Shown here piece by piece: positions 1 through 13,800 of a DNA stretch of 64,000 nucleotides. The stretch spans positions 97,213,796-97,277,795 of the forward strand of contig NC_081412.1 in assembly GCF_030272615.1 (NCBI RefSeq), read 5' to 3'. Position 1 is the first letter of the stretch, and every line of letters begins with the position of its first letter. Made by a program: the position numbers and the translations under genes. Source of the DNA: Cryptomeria japonica. Lineage: Eukaryota; Streptophyta; Pinopsida; Cupressales; Cupressaceae. The notes under the pieces are model-generated. The model saw nothing but the letters and a program-made list of their open reading frames with translations, was not told where the DNA came from and did not search any database.

Positions 1-1767
1 CTTGCAAAGAAAGTGTTTCATACTGTAACACTTTGATTCCTGTCTTGCTCCACATTAAGCTGAATTCGGTGCATGGCCTTTTCGTGTTGAATTTGTGTTC
101 AGGATAATTTATTTTTTCATAAACCTAACCCCTTAAGTGTTTTAGCTTCAGGTTGCTAGGGACACTCATGTCCAGATCTGTGTTTCATGAAGTGGTTTTT
201 AATTTGGGTCTCCTTTGACAATGATAATGTTGTGATTTGGATTTTGGTTTACTTGTTGGATGACATATAATGATAAATCAAACCTATCTGGGATGTTTTG
301 GCCTTTCCCCTCTGACTCACAGCCATAAGATGGTTATTTAAGCTAAGCATTACTTCCAGATTGTCAGTGAATCGTTCTCCTTGACCATCTTGGACATCAT
401 TGATCAGGTGGCCTTATGTATTTTTTGATTTTTGATTTGCATATATAAAGAACTCTTTTTTTTTCTGAGAGAATGGGTCAAAATTGACCCATCTGTAACC
501 TTAGCAACATAACTGAGTCGGTTTGGCCTCTCCCCTTCTAATTCAAAGCCTTGACATGGTGATTTAAGCTGAGTATTTGTTGCAGATTGCCAGTGAAAGA
601 TTCTCCTTGACTATATTGGATATTACTAATCATATGGCCTTATGTATTTTTCATCTTTACATTTGTATGTATAAAATGCTTCCTTTCTCTAACCATACTT
701 TGATGACCGTGATTTAGAAATTCTGTGCTGTTTTTGCTCTAACATTGTACACCATGCTTTTTTGAACCTCTGGATTTCCAAATTAGAGGAACAAATCCCT
801 TCTAAATCTCATCATGCTTGAAAATATTCTTTGTATCCAACTAAAAATTGTGCTCAACTCTCCTCCTTTAAATGCATTATCACCTGTACATCAAATCCTA
901 AGCTTCTGAGATAGACTTAACTTTTCCTATATTGATGGTAATGCATGTATCACCTCTCAGTATTATCTTTATTAATTCTTCAGTCCGGTAGAATCTTAAT
1001 TGTAGTTTGCATTGTCAATTGTATAATTAAAAATATATACTCATGTGATTAATGTTGCACAAAATTGAGGTAACAGGAATTTTGAAGAACATTGATGCAT
1101 CTTATATATGTTTATTTTTTTCTCAAACTAGATATTCTTTTAGCTGAATTGAATGTTAAATAACTCTGACAATTTTGAAGCTTTCCATGTTTCTTCTGGT
1201 TTTTTTTCCTTCTAGTGCCTTAATAATGCTTGGGATTTTTGATGAATCTCACCGGAATACAGATTGGAGTCACTCTCTAACAGGATACACATGAATAGAG
1301 CTTGTTATTTTGGTGTGGAATAAGTAGATTAGTAGCCATTAGAAATTTTTATTTTTTTATTTAAATTTACGAATCAGTAAAATTGCAGACATTGAGATTC
1401 ATAATGCTAAACTTGGTGATCTTACTGCACCTAATGGAATTTCTAATCATAACAGAACATAAAGTGTTTACTGTTTGCTCAGCTAGATATTTCTTCACCG
1501 GATTCTAACTTCTTTGTGTGCAGATCAAAAAAATGAAAACTTTAACCCAAGCAATGATAAATATTCTAGGCATTTGGAAAAAAATGTTTATGGGAGAGAA
1601 TCTTAAATTCTTTTTCCTTTTTCTTTTATTATAGTTTCCATTGTGTTGTCTCTGTTTGTGCCTCCGAGCATGTGGTCTTAGATGTGAATTCAACCTTAAT
1701 TGCATATTTTGATAGATTGTCAACTGCTCGTAAATAATACCTTTGTGAATGTGTGGTCATTCTGCAG
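1..1767 (+). other. Intron upstream of exon 1, no coding sequence recognised
   Basis: AT-rich intronic DNA. It contains an imperfect direct duplication (295-676, separate entry). No exon matching the segment just N-terminal of NHNALT was found, so this intron is longer than 1.7 kb. Confidence 0.7.
295..676 (+). repeat. Imperfect tandem duplication, period about 225 bp
   Basis: Unit one starts with ttttggcctttcccctctga near 295, unit two with tttggcctctccccttcta near 522. Both continue through agattg(t/c)cagtgaa, ttctccttga and tggccttatgtattttt (411 and 637). They are clearly related but diverged. Confidence 0.75.
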
Positions 1768-1817
1768 ATAATCACAATGCATTGACTATTGCTTCTCTCT
1801 GGGCACCGGTTCTGGCT
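1768..1817 (+). CDS. CALS10: Callose synthase exon 1 of those in window (membrane segment)
   Basis: Acceptor tctgcag precedes and donor gtaagc follows. The first two bases finish a codon begun upstream; sixteen codons follow, reading NHNALTIASLWAPVLA, a segment typical of CalS9/CalS10. No upstream exon was recognised in 1-1767. Confidence 0.88.
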
Positions 1818-4800
1818 GTAAGCAGACTAAATTTTGTTCCTGGAACAATTTATTGATTAATTGTTTCAATTTCAAAGTCACTGTTACTGGCAAATTTCTG
1901 GTTCAATTGCTTTTTTGATGCGTGGGAGAAACATGGTAATAGCAGAAGCTGATGTTTTGCAGATCTATATTCTGGACCTTCATGTGTGGTACACAGTTTT
2001 GTCTGCCATTGTGGGGGGGCTTATTGGAGCAAAGGATCGTTTAGGGGAGGTAAATATGCATATCTCTACTGGTCTTGTGAAGATGATAATGGATTTGGTG
2101 ATATTGAAGATTACCCGTTAATGAGAATAAATTTTGGGACAGTGACTGTCAATTTCAGTAAATTATTAAATACACGGTAATGTTAGTCACACATATTTTA
2201 TATAAAAATTGAATGCGATTATGATCCTTTATAGGAATCATAAACGTTTTGGTAATATGTTAAAATGCAGAAGGGTTTTAGACTTTTAGGGATTGTTTTG
2301 GGTCACATATGTTTATTTGGATTCAGCTGGAGTTTAAAGTTGGTAACTGGCTTTCAACTGAAAGTTCTTTTTGGATTTCTGTTCTAGTTTATTGTTTGTG
2401 TGCCCGAGTACATTGCAAAGAATAAAATAATTTATGCTCTCCATTATTGTAGATACGTTCAATTGAAACTGTGCACAAGAGATTCAAACATTTTCCTGCG
2501 GAATTTGTGAAAAGCCTTCAAGCAACAAGTATTAACAGGTAGTCACTTTTTCTGAAATTTCCATAGCTGAATTCTATAGCCTTGGCATGATTTGTTGAAT
2601 AGCTTTACTCCCTATAGATATAATGTCAGTACTTCTGTTTCACACATTCCTAATGCTTATTTTACATTTGTATAATGACTCAATAAATATTTCCTTGTTG
2701 TAGGGGTGGTCGTGATACGGCATCTGGGCAGGTTGTTCGCATAAACTGTTCATTCTTTCTTTGAAAGGGAAAAAGCTTATCTTATGCAGTAGCCTGTCGT
2801 TTTCTTATATATGTAATCATTAATGCACTTATGATATATTTCTGAATGTATTGTCTCCAAAATTATTCCTTAACAGCATTTAATAAGTGATATGATGGAT
2901 GGTTGCAATGGCACTTATATTCATCATCATTTTTCTAAGGCTGATTTATAAAGTCTTATGCTATGATATGTGGCAATACATGTCCATCACTGATATATGT
3001 ACAATCTGCCATCGTACCATGTAGACTTTTATAAATGAGTTATGACTGATTGTTTTGGTTAGAGTTGATGTTACTATTATAGGAAAATCTCTACATATTA
3101 TTTCCTAGTAGGTTTAATTGAAACTCATGTTGTTCCTATTGAGGAGGACCTTGCCACCAAAACTGTGCCTGTACCATACCCGTATCCACAACTTCTAGCT
3201 AATATTGCCAATTTGGCCGTTCGAGGGTGTGGGAACTTGGTGTAATGTCCGTTTTTTAGCTTATTCCAACATCTTTGAAAGCCCTCAACTTTCTTGGAGA
3301 GCACCGATATTATTGGGAAAGTATTCTGACAATGGCAATGTTTTAGGACCCAAGAGGAATATAGCGGTACTGTCCATGCGCAGATCCGACATTCTGGGAG
3401 AAGTCCACTTTTCTTGGGGAAGTGTGTTGTATTAGGAGAACACCAACTTGCACATGTATCAATTTTTTATACACTAATAAGAGTATTGATGGTGGGGTAG
3501 AATTCCTATTTTGGGCTATTTTATTCCATAACCTTGGCTGTTGTGAGAAAATAATTAACAACCTTATTTAATTAATTAATTTATAAAGTGACTTTTTGGG
3601 GTTTGAAATACAAAAAATTAATAAAGTTGCCTGGGTGAACAAACAGAAAAAAATGCTCTTTTGAAAAAAGGCAACAAAAAAGCTTAAAGCACTTTTTTGA
3701 AAAAGTAATGAAAATGATGAAAAGAGGTGAATGGGTATGGAAAACGGCATTCTTGACATTTATTTCTAGAAACCCCAGTTTGGAGAGTTTGAACTTGCTT
3801 CAGTCTGCAGTTGAAGAACAAAAACCCTTATGACAATTAGTTTTGTATATGAAAGCCCACCTAGTTGATTGTTGGTGAATTCAGACAGGATTCATAGTTG
3901 AGTTGAATGCTTGAAGAGTGAAAAGTTTGTGCTACAATATCATATGTTTTCGGGTTTGTGGAATTTCTGCAATTAACAAATTTATGGAAATTTTGCAGGC
4001 AAATAATAAATGTGTAAAGGGAAATTAGTTCTCATTATGCTGGTCACACCATATTAAATTTCTATGCTTCAAATGCTGGGCACTACTTGTATAAGGATGA
4101 CATGAATGGAGAATGGATGTATTGAAGATTTTTTTTAGAGTTCATAGTGTATGGTACAGCTAGTTGCAACCTTGGGTGCAAGAGGTGTTGGATGGCATAG
4201 AAGATGTGGGTGTCTAGAAAAGGATTCATCTAATGTGGGGTCTCTGGAAGACCCTATGTTAGCTGCAGCCCTTGTTGTCATCATTGAGGCAGTTTGTGCT
4301 ATATTTGAGGAGGTACAAAGAGCGGTGTGAGTTTGTAAAGAGACAATTATAGGGTTTGGGCAGTCAAGTATCATCTGGTTACTGTCTATAATTGGTAATA
4401 ACTAATAAATCTTATCATAGGTTGCAAATGACAGATTAAAAGAGGGTTGGGCACTCTTGCATGCATATAGAAGACATGAAATAGTACCAATCAGCCACCC
4501 AGATGAAGCTAATCCTTTCTTACATCACAATAATGTATGTTTGGAATGCTGGTATACGGTTTGATTGCTGTTGAGTTCTCTTTCTCCATAATTTGTATGT
4601 TCAGAAAATATTCTGTAAGGTGTTAATTAAGTATATCATAAATTTTCAGAATAAAGCATATTTGAAATCCAATATTTTCTCATTATTTATGTTTTCAAAT
4701 TCATGTATGTTCTGGATGCATCATCTACATTGTTATACTATTAATCATGTCCAATCAAATAGAAGTCGGCAACTTTTTATTAGGGTATTTTGTCGAAGAC

Positions 4801-7800
4801 TTGTATTAGAGCTGGGTTTCTGGCCAGCCTATGAAGTTATCAGTTGAGAAAATCATTTTTAGACTTTTTTGGTTAGTATCTAGCACGCACTTATATTTTA
4901 ATAATCACCAGTTCTTCTTTATTGTTTAGTGATTTCAACGTATTAGCCTCAACAAACAATATGGCCTTCATTTATCATTGGAATCACAAAAGATTGAAAA
5001 TGGTAGTGATAAAGATAAATATTAAATGGCAATTGATGGTTAAATATTTAATATTTATCTTTATCAATTAGCATTTAATAGTGATAATTTTAGCTGTCTA
5101 AGTTCCTGATTATGGTCTCCATTCCAAGACCCCTTCATTGTAATCAAATTTCTTATATGATGAGATCCCACTAACTAGTGGGAGTTTGGACGTGGAAATG
5201 CTGATGGGTTTTAGGGATAGCAATGATAAGTTGCACAAGGTGTTAGATGTGAGAAAAACCCAACAATAGAAGGGGTGCAAAATGATCTTTGTATTGTGTG
5301 AAATGAAGAGAAAAGAGAGAGTGAAGGAGAGTTAAATGATCTTTGTATTGGGTGAAATTATTCTTTTAGGGACATTTTAGGGTTTTTAGATGAAAAAAAT
5401 GGTAAAAAAATGTCAGTTTCTATTATTTTTTGTCTCTCAACACCTTTTGATACGCCCGGGTATATACCTGGGCATACCTAGGCAAACCTCTAGCAAAGCT
5501 GGTTCAGGGCACATACCATAACCAACGAACTCGGTAGCATAGCTTTGAATGCTTGGGAAACAATCAAATTAGGCTATTACTTGCAATTCCTTTGTATTGG
5601 TAAACCCATAGTTGAAAAACTCGGACTCGACAATGACTCGACAACCCCAAATTTTTTAAAAAACTCGGAACTCGCAAAAACTCGGCAATAACTCGGTAAC
5701 TTTATCGAACATTTGAAAATATAGTCATATAATCATATTACATTTTAACTTGTTATTCAGTCATATAATCATATTACATTTTTATTCGCGCTCAAAAACC
5801 AGATGAAAACCTTGGTGCATCTTGTCTCATGGCCAAAAAATAGAAGTTGCAAATCAAATTTGTAATTCTTGACGAGTTTTTCTCGAGAAATAGGGTTTAA
5901 TCCGTGAGATTTTGTAAGTATTTCCTCAAAAATGCTGCGTGTTTTTATAGAATCTCGGAGCCGAGTTAAATGATGAGTGACTCGGCTAGGGTTTTGACCC
6001 GCAAGTACTTGCGAGTTTTTTAAAAACCCGCAGAGTTTTTCATCTATGGGTAATTCATTGCATGCTAAACTTTACATCAACAAAGAAAATAAAAATAAAA
6101 AATCACGAGATAAACAATTCAAAGGAGTGTTTTGGAGTTGTCTCCTATGCTGCTCTTGTTGCTAGATATGGAGTTGTCATTTTTGGAAGGTCTTATGTAG
6201 AATAAAAGGCAAAGAGAGGAGACATTATGAGAGTTGCACAACAATAGTAGGAAAATTTATTTTAGTGTATAATGATAGTCTTTTAACTATTTTATCTCTG
6301 TTGGCACCGATGTAGGAGTAGTAGCGCTGTTAGGGGCACACACAATTGGATGCAACATCAATTTCTCTACCATGTGATGAGTTATTGAAATGGTTATTTG
6401 CCTACAAAGCATTTGAGTGCATTGACTTTCAAGGAGTTGCCTACAAAACTCTCAAAGACGTGATGTTCAAGGAGCAAAGATTTTTCTTAATTTGGCATAT
6501 CGAGTGAGGTTCTTCTAAGTGGTTCAGCAAATCTGCTTAATTTCAAGCCCCTATTGACGAAAAATCTTGAAGGGCACATTTAATGCCTAGAATTCTTTTG
6601 AAAGTGGCTTTTAGGAATCCAAGAGTTATAGGAAACAAATTATTGGTAATTATTACACGGTAGGCTCTTGGCATGAAAAATATGAGATTGTGATGTGGCA
6701 TTCAATGTTTATGGGGGAATTGGAAGTGGAAAGTAATGGTGAAGAATTTGTTTTGATTTGGAAGTGATAATTACTTTATTTGGACAAGAGGATAAATATA
6801 AGATTAAAGTAGTAGTAGTTCTCATTTTAATTCAAGATGATGGCTCCAACAAAATGGATTTTGTTGAAGAGTGAGTGAAACTGAAAATATACCAAGACGC
6901 AAAGTCTAAGATTAAGAATATTGAGTGTCTAATGATATATTTTTAAATTGAAGCTTTATTGAGAGTTATAGTGGTAGGTTGGTATTACACTTTATTATTA
7001 GCTTAGTGTCATCAAATTTATATATGTTTGCCAAAAAGTGTCAAAAAATTGTAAAATTTAAAATTCGTATCAGTTGTAATTGGATGCATTATCATTTGTA
7101 TATGATGTTCACATTGAGGGTGGGAATTCCAAAATTGAGCTTTGAAACAAAAGCTCCTAAGTAACAAATCAAATGGAGGATGGAGGCATAGGAGGCTAGA
7201 GGACATATTACGACCTCTTGTTAGTTGCTAGCAACAGGGCCGTGAAGTTGCACTAGTGATAAAATTACTGGTGCCGAAATGGCTAAAGTCAAGATCGATT
7301 TCTTGTTAGCAATGACAAGCATCTCATATCATTTGTGATTAGACTGGCAATGATCTATAATGGTGGTTGCATATGTGACAATAAGGACTTGGTTCTCAAA
7401 CTTTTTATGTTGTCATTGGATGTGTATGTCCCCAATTATAATTCTTGGTTGTTTTTTGAATGGATGTGTGTGTCCCCATTCACAAAATGGTGCAAGTGAT
7501 TGGAAGTCTTTGTCCCCAGTCACAAGAGTTGCTGATTATGATTGATGTGTTTGTCTCCATTCATAATTGTTGTGAGCATATGTGTACCTTTGTTCATGAC
7601 ATTGATGTTAGATGGATGTGTTTATCTCTATTCAAACTTCTTGTATGACCATGTATAGAAGTGTAAATCCTTATCCTTGGTTCCATGGGTATATGTGTTT
7701 GTCCTTATTCTTGGAAAAAATATAGTCATCGTAGCGAGGCTAGTTCTACTATTCCTTATTATGAGTAGATGTGTATGTCCCTACTCATACCTTATGATGA

Positions 7801-10800
7801 ACAACTAAACATTGTCATTAGTTATTATTGGTCCACTTATCTCGATTTGGAGAATCATGCAATATGGAGGCCGTTAGGAATATTGGGGGTGTAAGGAATA
7901 TTTCATCATAGGATACAGATAATAATAATTTGTTAGGTTTTGTTGGTGTTTGTTTTATCATCTACCAAACATTAGAATAGGATACCCCAAGGTATTCTAT
8001 CCTCTCCTAAAAAATCACTACTGATTCCAAGGTCTATATGTGTGAACAAGCGACTTTAGTGGAATAGCTTCTTGGGTAGTGTAGGCTGAAATTTTCAAGG
8101 GGGACTTACGTTTGACAAGTATTTTGAACTGCTGGACTTAGATGGATTTAGCAATTTTAGGCTCTTCTTTTTTTTTTTGGAATTTTCTGGGATTTAGACT
8201 TTCAAAAGAAATGGAAAAAGGGAGATAGGGTTCAGGAAGGCTAATCTAATCCTACGAATTCTGGAGACGGTATCAACTGGGTGCCCTCGAGAAACCAAAC
8301 CTTGCTTCGCCACGCTAGGGACAACTGCACAAGGCCGGTGCAATCTTCAGTGGGTTGTGCTTATGATCGAGATGTTGGGATGCAGAGGGGATGGGCTCAG
8401 ACTAATTTTGCACGGTGAGATGGAAATCATCCATACACCAAAAGTATGAGCGGAGAGACACCATCAATTGATACTTATCAAATCCTTCATTCAAATTAAC
8501 AGCAATGAAAGCAAATCTAAATTATTTCTAACTAAGTGTTGAGGCAATTGAAACCATGCAAATCATTCAAATGATAGAGATTACAAAGCAGCGCACATGC
8601 AATATATTATCTAGAAATGACCTTAAGCAACAATACATCAAAAACCTCACCCTTTTCAAATGAGAGGAGGCAACCTTATATAGTTTCTCAAAAATAAATG
8701 AACGGCCGAGATCAAACAGTGATCAAGGGCCCAGATTGAAGGCTATAAACCCTAATTAGGGTTTCCCAAAACTAACTACCCTCGACCAATTACATTTGGG
8801 ACACTTGTCCTTCTTGCTAAATATGAACCATCAATGAAAATAGAAGGTTGTTGCATTCTGAAGTGTGCCCTTCTAGAAGCTTTTGGATAAGTCAGGTTCA
8901 TCGAACCTGGACATGCTGACTTGGAGTGATCTGATTGGTTGGAAAATGACGAGGTGCCACCTCAACGTGTTGGATGTCTTTCTTGAATTCTCCAATTTGT
9001 GTCAAGAAATCGTCTAAGTATGGAAATTTGATCCCTTCTTGTCGCCATTTGGTTCTGCTTGGGAGCTTGTCTTTTTTAATTCCTTCCAGAGATGAAATTC
9101 TTCAAGAAGTTGGAAGTTTATCTAACTTTTCCATATTTTCACCAGGTCTGAGAACTTTTCTTTCTTGATGCCTTGAGATTCTTTCAAGTGCCTCAAATTT
9201 GGAGGAGAAATCCCTTCGTGAAGTTTTTCTCATACTTAGCCAAATTTTGGCCCTCTCTATACTCGGACGAACCTTGCTCGTGGTCTCATCTTCAATTTTG
9301 AATTTGGCTCGAAACTCCATTTGTGTTTTTTGTGATGATCCTGCCTTCAGTTGCCAATTTATGTTGTGTGGGAGGAGGGTTAAAAAGCTCTGGGTAACCC
9401 CTTGCAAATATGAAATGATGGGATGAAGCTGTTCAGGTATTCGCTGTGATCATGTCCTTCTTCTTGATACCTTGACATGCCTTCATCATGATTGAGGAAA
9501 TTGGAATTTTCTTTCTGAAACATTTCCCATACTTAGTCAAATTTTGGCTATCTTCATGCCCGGATGAACCTTGCCTGTGAACTTGTCCTCAATCTTTCGT
9601 TTTGCTTGAAACTCCAACTGCGATCTCTATGATGATCCCGCTTCTATTTCCTCCTGCTACCTGTAAAACCAAAGGAAAATAAGTTAGAAATCTATCTTGG
9701 ATTAAAGAAATTGAGGTTGCGAACGGCTAAGTGTTTGGAAAATTTTACTTCATTTTCATACTTAGCCATGAGAATGGGATTTTCACATGTAAATTCTCCA
9801 ACCTTCAAGATAACTGTGATCACAATCCAACACCAAGTGTTATAACTCCGAAAATTTCTTATACTTAGCCAAAAAAAATAAAAAAAAAATGATTTTCCTC
9901 CCTTAGAAATTCGAACAAATTCACTAAAAATCATTTCTCAAACTCTGGAAAAACTCAGAAAATACATAAATCTGCATCATGAATTTAATTTCACCTTCAA
10001 AAATACTCAAAAATTCAGGAGAGATTCAATAATTCGTCCTTATACTGGTTGTCCAAAAATCTGTGAAACTTTTGTCAAAAAAGTTTATCCAACTTCCAGC
10101 AATATCCAAAACTTTCTTCAGATGAACTCCAAACTGAAAGTATTTTACTATGCTCTCCTTAATATTTTCGAACTTCTTGGTGTAAAAATGAAGTTTACAA
10201 CGAAGTATTTGTAAATAAAGTTAAATCCTCAATCAGAAACCCTTAAAATCTTCCAAATCATGTTTCCAATTTTAACTTCATTCTTTTGGAAAGTGTTGTC
10301 ATGTTTCCAAATTCGAAGAAAATATCTTCCAAAAGTTTCCAATTTGGCTATAAGTTCAAAATATTTATTAATCTTCCAATATTCTCTTAAAAAAAACTTT
10401 CTATTTTGGATTTAAGTTCGAAATCCTTATCAATCTTCCAATATTCTCCTTTTGAAAACTTTCTATTTTGGATTTATTTCGAAGATTTTTAATAATCCTT
10501 ATATATTTTCTTCATTTTGGATTTAATTTTGAAATCTTAGTGGATTTTGTGACATCATTGGCATCTTGTTGATTTTGTTTGACTTTTCAATGCATAGGTG
10601 GACTTTTGAAATTTATCTCCAGCTTCTCCAAGGTATGGCGGACTTTGGAGACCTTTCCTCATGGCTCTCTTCAAGGCGAAATTTTAGGTCAAAACTTGGA
10701 ATTTTCGAGTTCCGGTCGAAGTAGGTCAGTGGTGCAAGTGTAAACTCTAGGTTTGCATCCCGAAAAAGCAAAAAAAGCCTAAAATCTAGGGACTTAGCTT

Positions 10801-13800
10801 TTTTAGGTCAAAACTTGGAATTTTCGAGTTCCGGTCGAAGCAGGTCAGTGGTGCAAGTGTAAACCCTAGGTTTGCATCCTGAAAAAGCAAAAAGCAAACA
10901 TCCCTAAAAAATAGGGAAAACTTTCAAAAAATAGCCATACCGGGGATTGGGTTAAAAACGCCAAAAACGAAACTTCCTAAAAAATAGGAAAAAGCAAAAA
11001 AGCAAACTTTCTAAAAATAGAAATTTGTCCAAATTCGTCCAAATCAATTGCGATCTTCGTCCTTTGGCCTCTCTAAGCACTCTGGTGGTGTTCAAATTTC
11101 GGAATCACATAACTTGCAAAAAGTAACTTTCAATCGTCAGTGCCTGAAATGCTCTGAACTGGACCAGGCTCGGTGAAACTGCAGCAAAAGGTCATAGGAC
11201 ACTAACAAAACCCTAGAAAGCAGGAAAAGAGAGGGTCCCCATTTGCAATGGGGCGATGTGTGAAAAAGGTCACAACAGGTTTGTTATAGTTTGTTAAACA
11301 GGTTAATATATTGGTTATAGAAGTGGTTGTAGGGAGTTGAGTTAAAACAACTCATACATATAGGAGTTGTTATGGAATTGTTCCCAATAATATAGGATTT
11401 GAATTTCTATAAATATGTACTATATTATTAAACAAATGTGTGGAAAATAAAGGCATTTGTAGAGTGTAAGATTCTTTATACTTGTGTAATTCTATCCAAA
11501 ATATTTGATAGGTAGATGGGGATCGAAACCCAATGGGGTACATTTATGAGGCCATGGATTGGGCCAAAGAGTTCATCTGAAACTTTTACATGTGAGACAT
11601 CTTAAAGTTTGATCACATTTGGGAGATCATTGATTGGAGCTTGAAAACTCAACTCCACCAACTCATCCATGCAGGAGAGTACTCACTCAACCCTAGATTT
11701 TACCATTCAGATAGCTTTTTTAGTTACTAATGGAGAGGTTATGGAGTGCCTCACGACACACATTCAATAGATGATACCCCAGATTGATGTGAGACCTCGT
11801 TATTGAAGAATTACACAATTATAGAACTGCTAGTAAGATCTTTTCTTTGGAACTAGCTATCCAAGGAAGAACTACTTAGTAATCAAGTAACAAAATCTTG
11901 AGTCTATAAATGGTACATCATACGCATTTTACAAGCTACACATTTCAAATTTACAACTATTGATAATTTGACAAAATATGGTTAGTTGACGAACTTTTTA
12001 ATATTTTATTTCGTGGATTCTTCACAGATAGATTAGGGTGGAAATTACCCAAATCTTCAACGATCAGCCCTCAAAATTTTGTGCCAAAATTGTAGTGCGT
12101 CTATCTGCAAGTGCAATTGCAGTTTGTTCGAGGCCATCCATTTGAAGAAGAGGAACAAATTAACTTAAAACAACTCAATGACCTTGTCATTGTGCAATAC
12201 AAGCATCAACTTCACACAAAAAGTGTAGAGAACAAATTAGAGGAGTTGATTGATTTGGATGACATTGATTCTTATAATGATTGGGCCATGTGAGATGAGC
12301 ACCCACAATTGTTAAAGTAGAAACAAGCAATGGCACCTTTTATTTGGGTATGACCTGCTAACCATTGCTTATTTAAGATGAGATTTTTGATTTTGAGATG
12401 AAGGCAATGGAGGATGTAGGTGTAGTAGGAGCTTTAGGATTGAATGATATTGATGAAGTAGAGGAATCGTTGCCATCTACTAGTAGGGTGAAGGTCAAGC
12501 CAGAGCCACAAGTACAACCTTTTATGTTGAGTGAGGAGCGGAATAGACTCTAAATATTGAAACCTAAACATCTCCCGAAGTTTTCTCTAGATCAAGGAAG
12601 GGGAAGATGTAAATTGTTGTATTTTGTAATTTATGAATTATGATAATGATTTTCAAAGGTAATCATCATAAATATATAATAGTTGTTAGCTATCTATTGT
12701 ATTAGCCATTAGGATTTCACATCATGATGTAATTTTGTACTCAATTTTCATTCAAATCAAACAAATTGAAATAGATAACACTTTTCTACTCTTTCATGAA
12801 CTAATTAGATTCATTTTATCATTGAAATTTGCAAAAAAGAAAAAAAAAAAAAAAAAGAAGTGTTCCTAAAGAAATTTAAGAAATGTTGGGTTTATTGCAT
12901 TTCATAGAGTCAGAGGCCCACAACTATAGTGTCAAATATTTTGGACTGTTATTAATGAGGTTCATGCAAAGGATGTCATAACTTCCATGCAATTTTTTAT
13001 GTCCTTGATTTTGAATGAGGACGATGATATCTCTCAACTATTGTTAGTGAACTTGTTGGCTGTTTCGAGGAGGGAGCAAGATCTTTTACTTGTACCACAT
13101 CAGTTTTCAAAGAGATTGGCTAAATAAAATATTGAAAAATAAAAAAATCATTTGATAAAAGATGAATTGCATTCTTATGGTCTATAGACTACAAGCTATG
13201 ATCCGCTATGTTTTGGGGATGGGGTTGGCATGAGATAGTGAGACGTGTTTCCAGTATAGGGGCACTTTTGGGCCATTTTGTAAGGGACGACAAAGGATGA
13301 CTATTATAAACAAGGGAAGATTTTAAAATTTTTGAGAAATTTCAAATATTCATATCATAATATTAATAAAGCATTTGTCATAGACATTGTAGAAGTGCAA
13401 TAAATAATATTAGACATCAAATGAGATTTCATATGAGATTAAACAAATTAATGAAATTCAAATACTTTCATTGCTAATGACCTTATATATCAATACTTAT
13501 TATAACAAAATGTCCAAAGGCTCAAGTGTCAACTATAAAATGACTAAAACATAGAAAATATATGGTTGTCCCTAAATCAAAATCCGAGCTCAAGTTTGAG
13601 TCATTGCCGGTATAAGGGGCTTCTTTAGGCAATGGAACCCCAACCAATACCTTCCATGTCTTCTCATCTATTTGTATAGAATCTTTGGGATCAACATCCC
13701 AATGTAAGGTTGGAGTTTGATGATACTTAGGAGTCTGGTGATCTTGTAGTCGCAAAGCATTGCACACAACTACCAACTTCTTCAATTGTCTAGAGGTAAG

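Larger units (their letters stand above)
7941..11277 (-). mobile_element. Solo LTR A (3,337 bp) with perfect 5-bp target duplication
   Basis: Begins tgttggtgtttg and ends ggtcacaaca, flanked on both sides by ggttt (7936-7940 and 11278-11282). Its right end (gggtccccatttgcaatggg then gcgatgtgtga) recurs at the ends of the related elements at 23114-26624 and 50152-54627. Read on the minus strand there is a TATA box (ctataaggtt context, 8674-8683) roughly 740 bp before the end, the layout of a long U3 followed by R-U5. No internal gag/pol and no second LTR inside, so a solo LTR is the simplest reading. Confidence 0.82.

Noticed and set aside
9102-9407. 101-residue minus-strand frame in solo LTR A
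   Set aside because: Low-complexity charged sequence spanning one of the internal LTR repeats; no similarity recognised.
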